Shown piece by piece: positions 5,354 to 6,233 of a stretch of 6,233 bases of DNA. Source of the stretch: Savagea sp. (GTDB taxonomy: Bacteria; Bacillota; Bacilli; Bacillales_A; Planococcaceae); assembly GCA_030152265.1 (NCBI GenBank), contig JASLHQ010000211.1:1-6233 (forward strand). The letters run 5' to 3'. Each line of letters opens with the position of its first letter. Position 1 is the stretch's first letter. Position numbers and translations under genes: made by a program. Under the pieces are notes generated by a model. The model was not told the DNA's origin, searched no databases, and was given only the letters and a program-made list of their open reading frames with translations.

Positions 5354-6233
5354 ATGCCATATACGTCTCAAGCGTATCAAACGGTTCCGCAAGTTCTTCT
5401 TCTGTCATTAAACAAGCATCGAGTGACGCGCGAATGGCTTGTTCATCCATCTCGATTCCGATGAATACGAGCTCATTGATGCGGTCGCCATAGACCGGAT
5501 GCCAATCTTCACCGAATGACGGATCTTCTTCTTTCGCCGCTCGTTTCGCCGCATCTGGTAAACTCGCTTGCCAATGGGCTTGCGGTGCGATTGTAACTGT
5601 ACTTCCCGCTTGACTCATCGTCATCGCGATATCATAATGGCTCGCCACGTACATAAAGCCTTTCGCGCGCACCACTTCGAGAGGCAGTTCATTACACCAT
5701 TCTCGAAAACGCGTCGGATGGAATGGTTCATGAGCACGGTAGACGAATGACGTAATGCCATACTCTTCTGTCTCCGGCGTATGTTGTTCAGGCCCGTGTT
5801 CAAGTTCTTGAATCCACCCTGCGTGGTGTAACGATTGTTCAAAGTCAAAACGCTTCGTATTGATTACTTCATCAATGTCCACCGCACTATTCGTCGTGCG
5901 AATCAATTTCGCTGACGGTTGCACTTTACGTAAAAACGCTTCTAATTGCGACAATTGTTCCTCTTTTAATAAATCGCATTTATTCAGCAGTAACACGTCA
6001 CAAAATTCAATTTGGTCAATTAATAAATCCGCGACATCTCGGTCGTCGGTATGGTCAACTGCTTCTTTCCGATCGAGCAATGATTCCCCTGATTGATAAT
6101 CGTCCCAGAAGCGTTTCGCGTCGACAACGGTCACCATCGTATCTAAACGGCAGCGGTCCGACAATTGAATGCCGAGCGCATCGTCCATGTACGTAAACGT
6201 TTGAGCGACCGGAATCGGCTCACTGATCCCGGT
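5352..6233 (-). CDS. yciC: CobW/COG0523 G3E-family GTPase, YciC (ZagA)-like zinc chaperone, C-terminal 293 residues
   Basis: This is the C-terminal part of a metal-handling G3E GTPase; the 5' end, including the Walker A loop and the CxCC metal site expected in this family, lies beyond the right edge. The reading frame is open to the last base. The first visible residues TGISEPIPVAQTF are the block that follows the Walker B region. They are followed by LDTMVTVVDAKRFW (30-43), the base-recognition motif NKCD (84-87), a histidine-bearing linker (His136, 137, 146, 151) ending in HTPETEEYG (151-159), and the CobW C-terminal domain (about 160-280) with VVRAKG and YGDRINELVFIGI. The visible sequence is very close to my memory of B. 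subtilis YciC (ZagA), a Zur-controlled protein that delivers zinc to client enzymes during zinc starvation. Any Zur box would lie outside the window. An internal Met at 6188 is not the start. Family is certain; orthology is likely. Confidence 0.9.
   Translation of the reverse strand, partial: TGISEPIPVAQTFTYMDDALGIQLSDRCRLDTMVTVVDAKRFWDDYQSGESLLDRKEAVDHTDDRDVADLLIDQIEFCDVLLLNKCDLLKEEQLSQLEAFLRKVQPSAKLIRTTNSAVDIDEVINTKRFDFEQSLHHAGWIQELEHGPEQHTPETEEYGITSFVYRAHEPFHPTRFREWCNELPLEVVRAKGFMYVASHYDIAMTMSQAGSTVTIAPQAHWQASLPDAAKRAAKEEDPSFGEDWHPVYGDRINELVFIGIEMDEQAIRASLDACLMTEEELAEPFDTLETYMA

Noticed and set aside
6186..6188. Met codon as the start of the GTPase gene
   Set aside because: The frame stays open to the window edge and the upstream residues form the conserved TGISEP block, so the gene is truncated by the window rather than starting here.

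Overview
The window looks like chromosome of a low-to-moderate G+C Gram-positive bacterium of the Bacillaceae, possibly a thermophilic genus such as Anoxybacillus or Geobacillus. The pointers are strong AGGAGG-type ribosome sites, sigma-A-like promoters, U-tailed hairpin terminators, tight gene packing, and a GTPase very close to my memory of Bacillus YciC/ZagA. The genus is an inference. I see no mobile element, phage gene, CRISPR array, rRNA or tRNA.

Region 1 (1 to about 3403, minus strand) is a compact catabolic-type operon. From its promoter it reads: a TetR-family repressor, a CodB-like NCS1 permease, a DUF917 / S-methyl-thiohydantoin-desulfurase family protein, and a hydantoinase/oxoprolinase that runs off the left edge. 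The genes are 10 bp apart or overlap by 23 and 4 bp, so one transcript and coupled translation are very likely. A perfect 8-2-8 palindrome lies between the -10 box and the tetR ribosome site, overlapping the predicted transcription start. This suggests an autoregulated operon induced by its substrate. The gene set fits uptake and ring opening of a hydantoin-like or thiohydantoin-like heterocycle; the actual compound cannot be read from the sequence.

Region 2 (3404-3570) is an AT-rich divergent intergenic stretch with two copies of TTTTATAAAA and a possible promoter for the rightward gene.

Region 3 (3571-4009, plus) is a small membrane-anchored protein of unknown function. Its terminator hairpin has the stop codon in the loop.

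Region 4 (4030-5301, plus) is a monocistronic SDF-family symporter with its own putative promoter and a hairpin in the leader. It keeps the family fold but has lost the residues that bind acidic amino acids and part of the sodium-site motif, so its substrate is probably not glutamate, aspartate or a dicarboxylate.

Region 5 (5305-6233) is a strong bidirectional terminator shared with a convergent, minus-strand CobW/COG0523 GTPase of the YciC/ZagA zinc-chaperone type. Its N-terminal part lies beyond the right edge.
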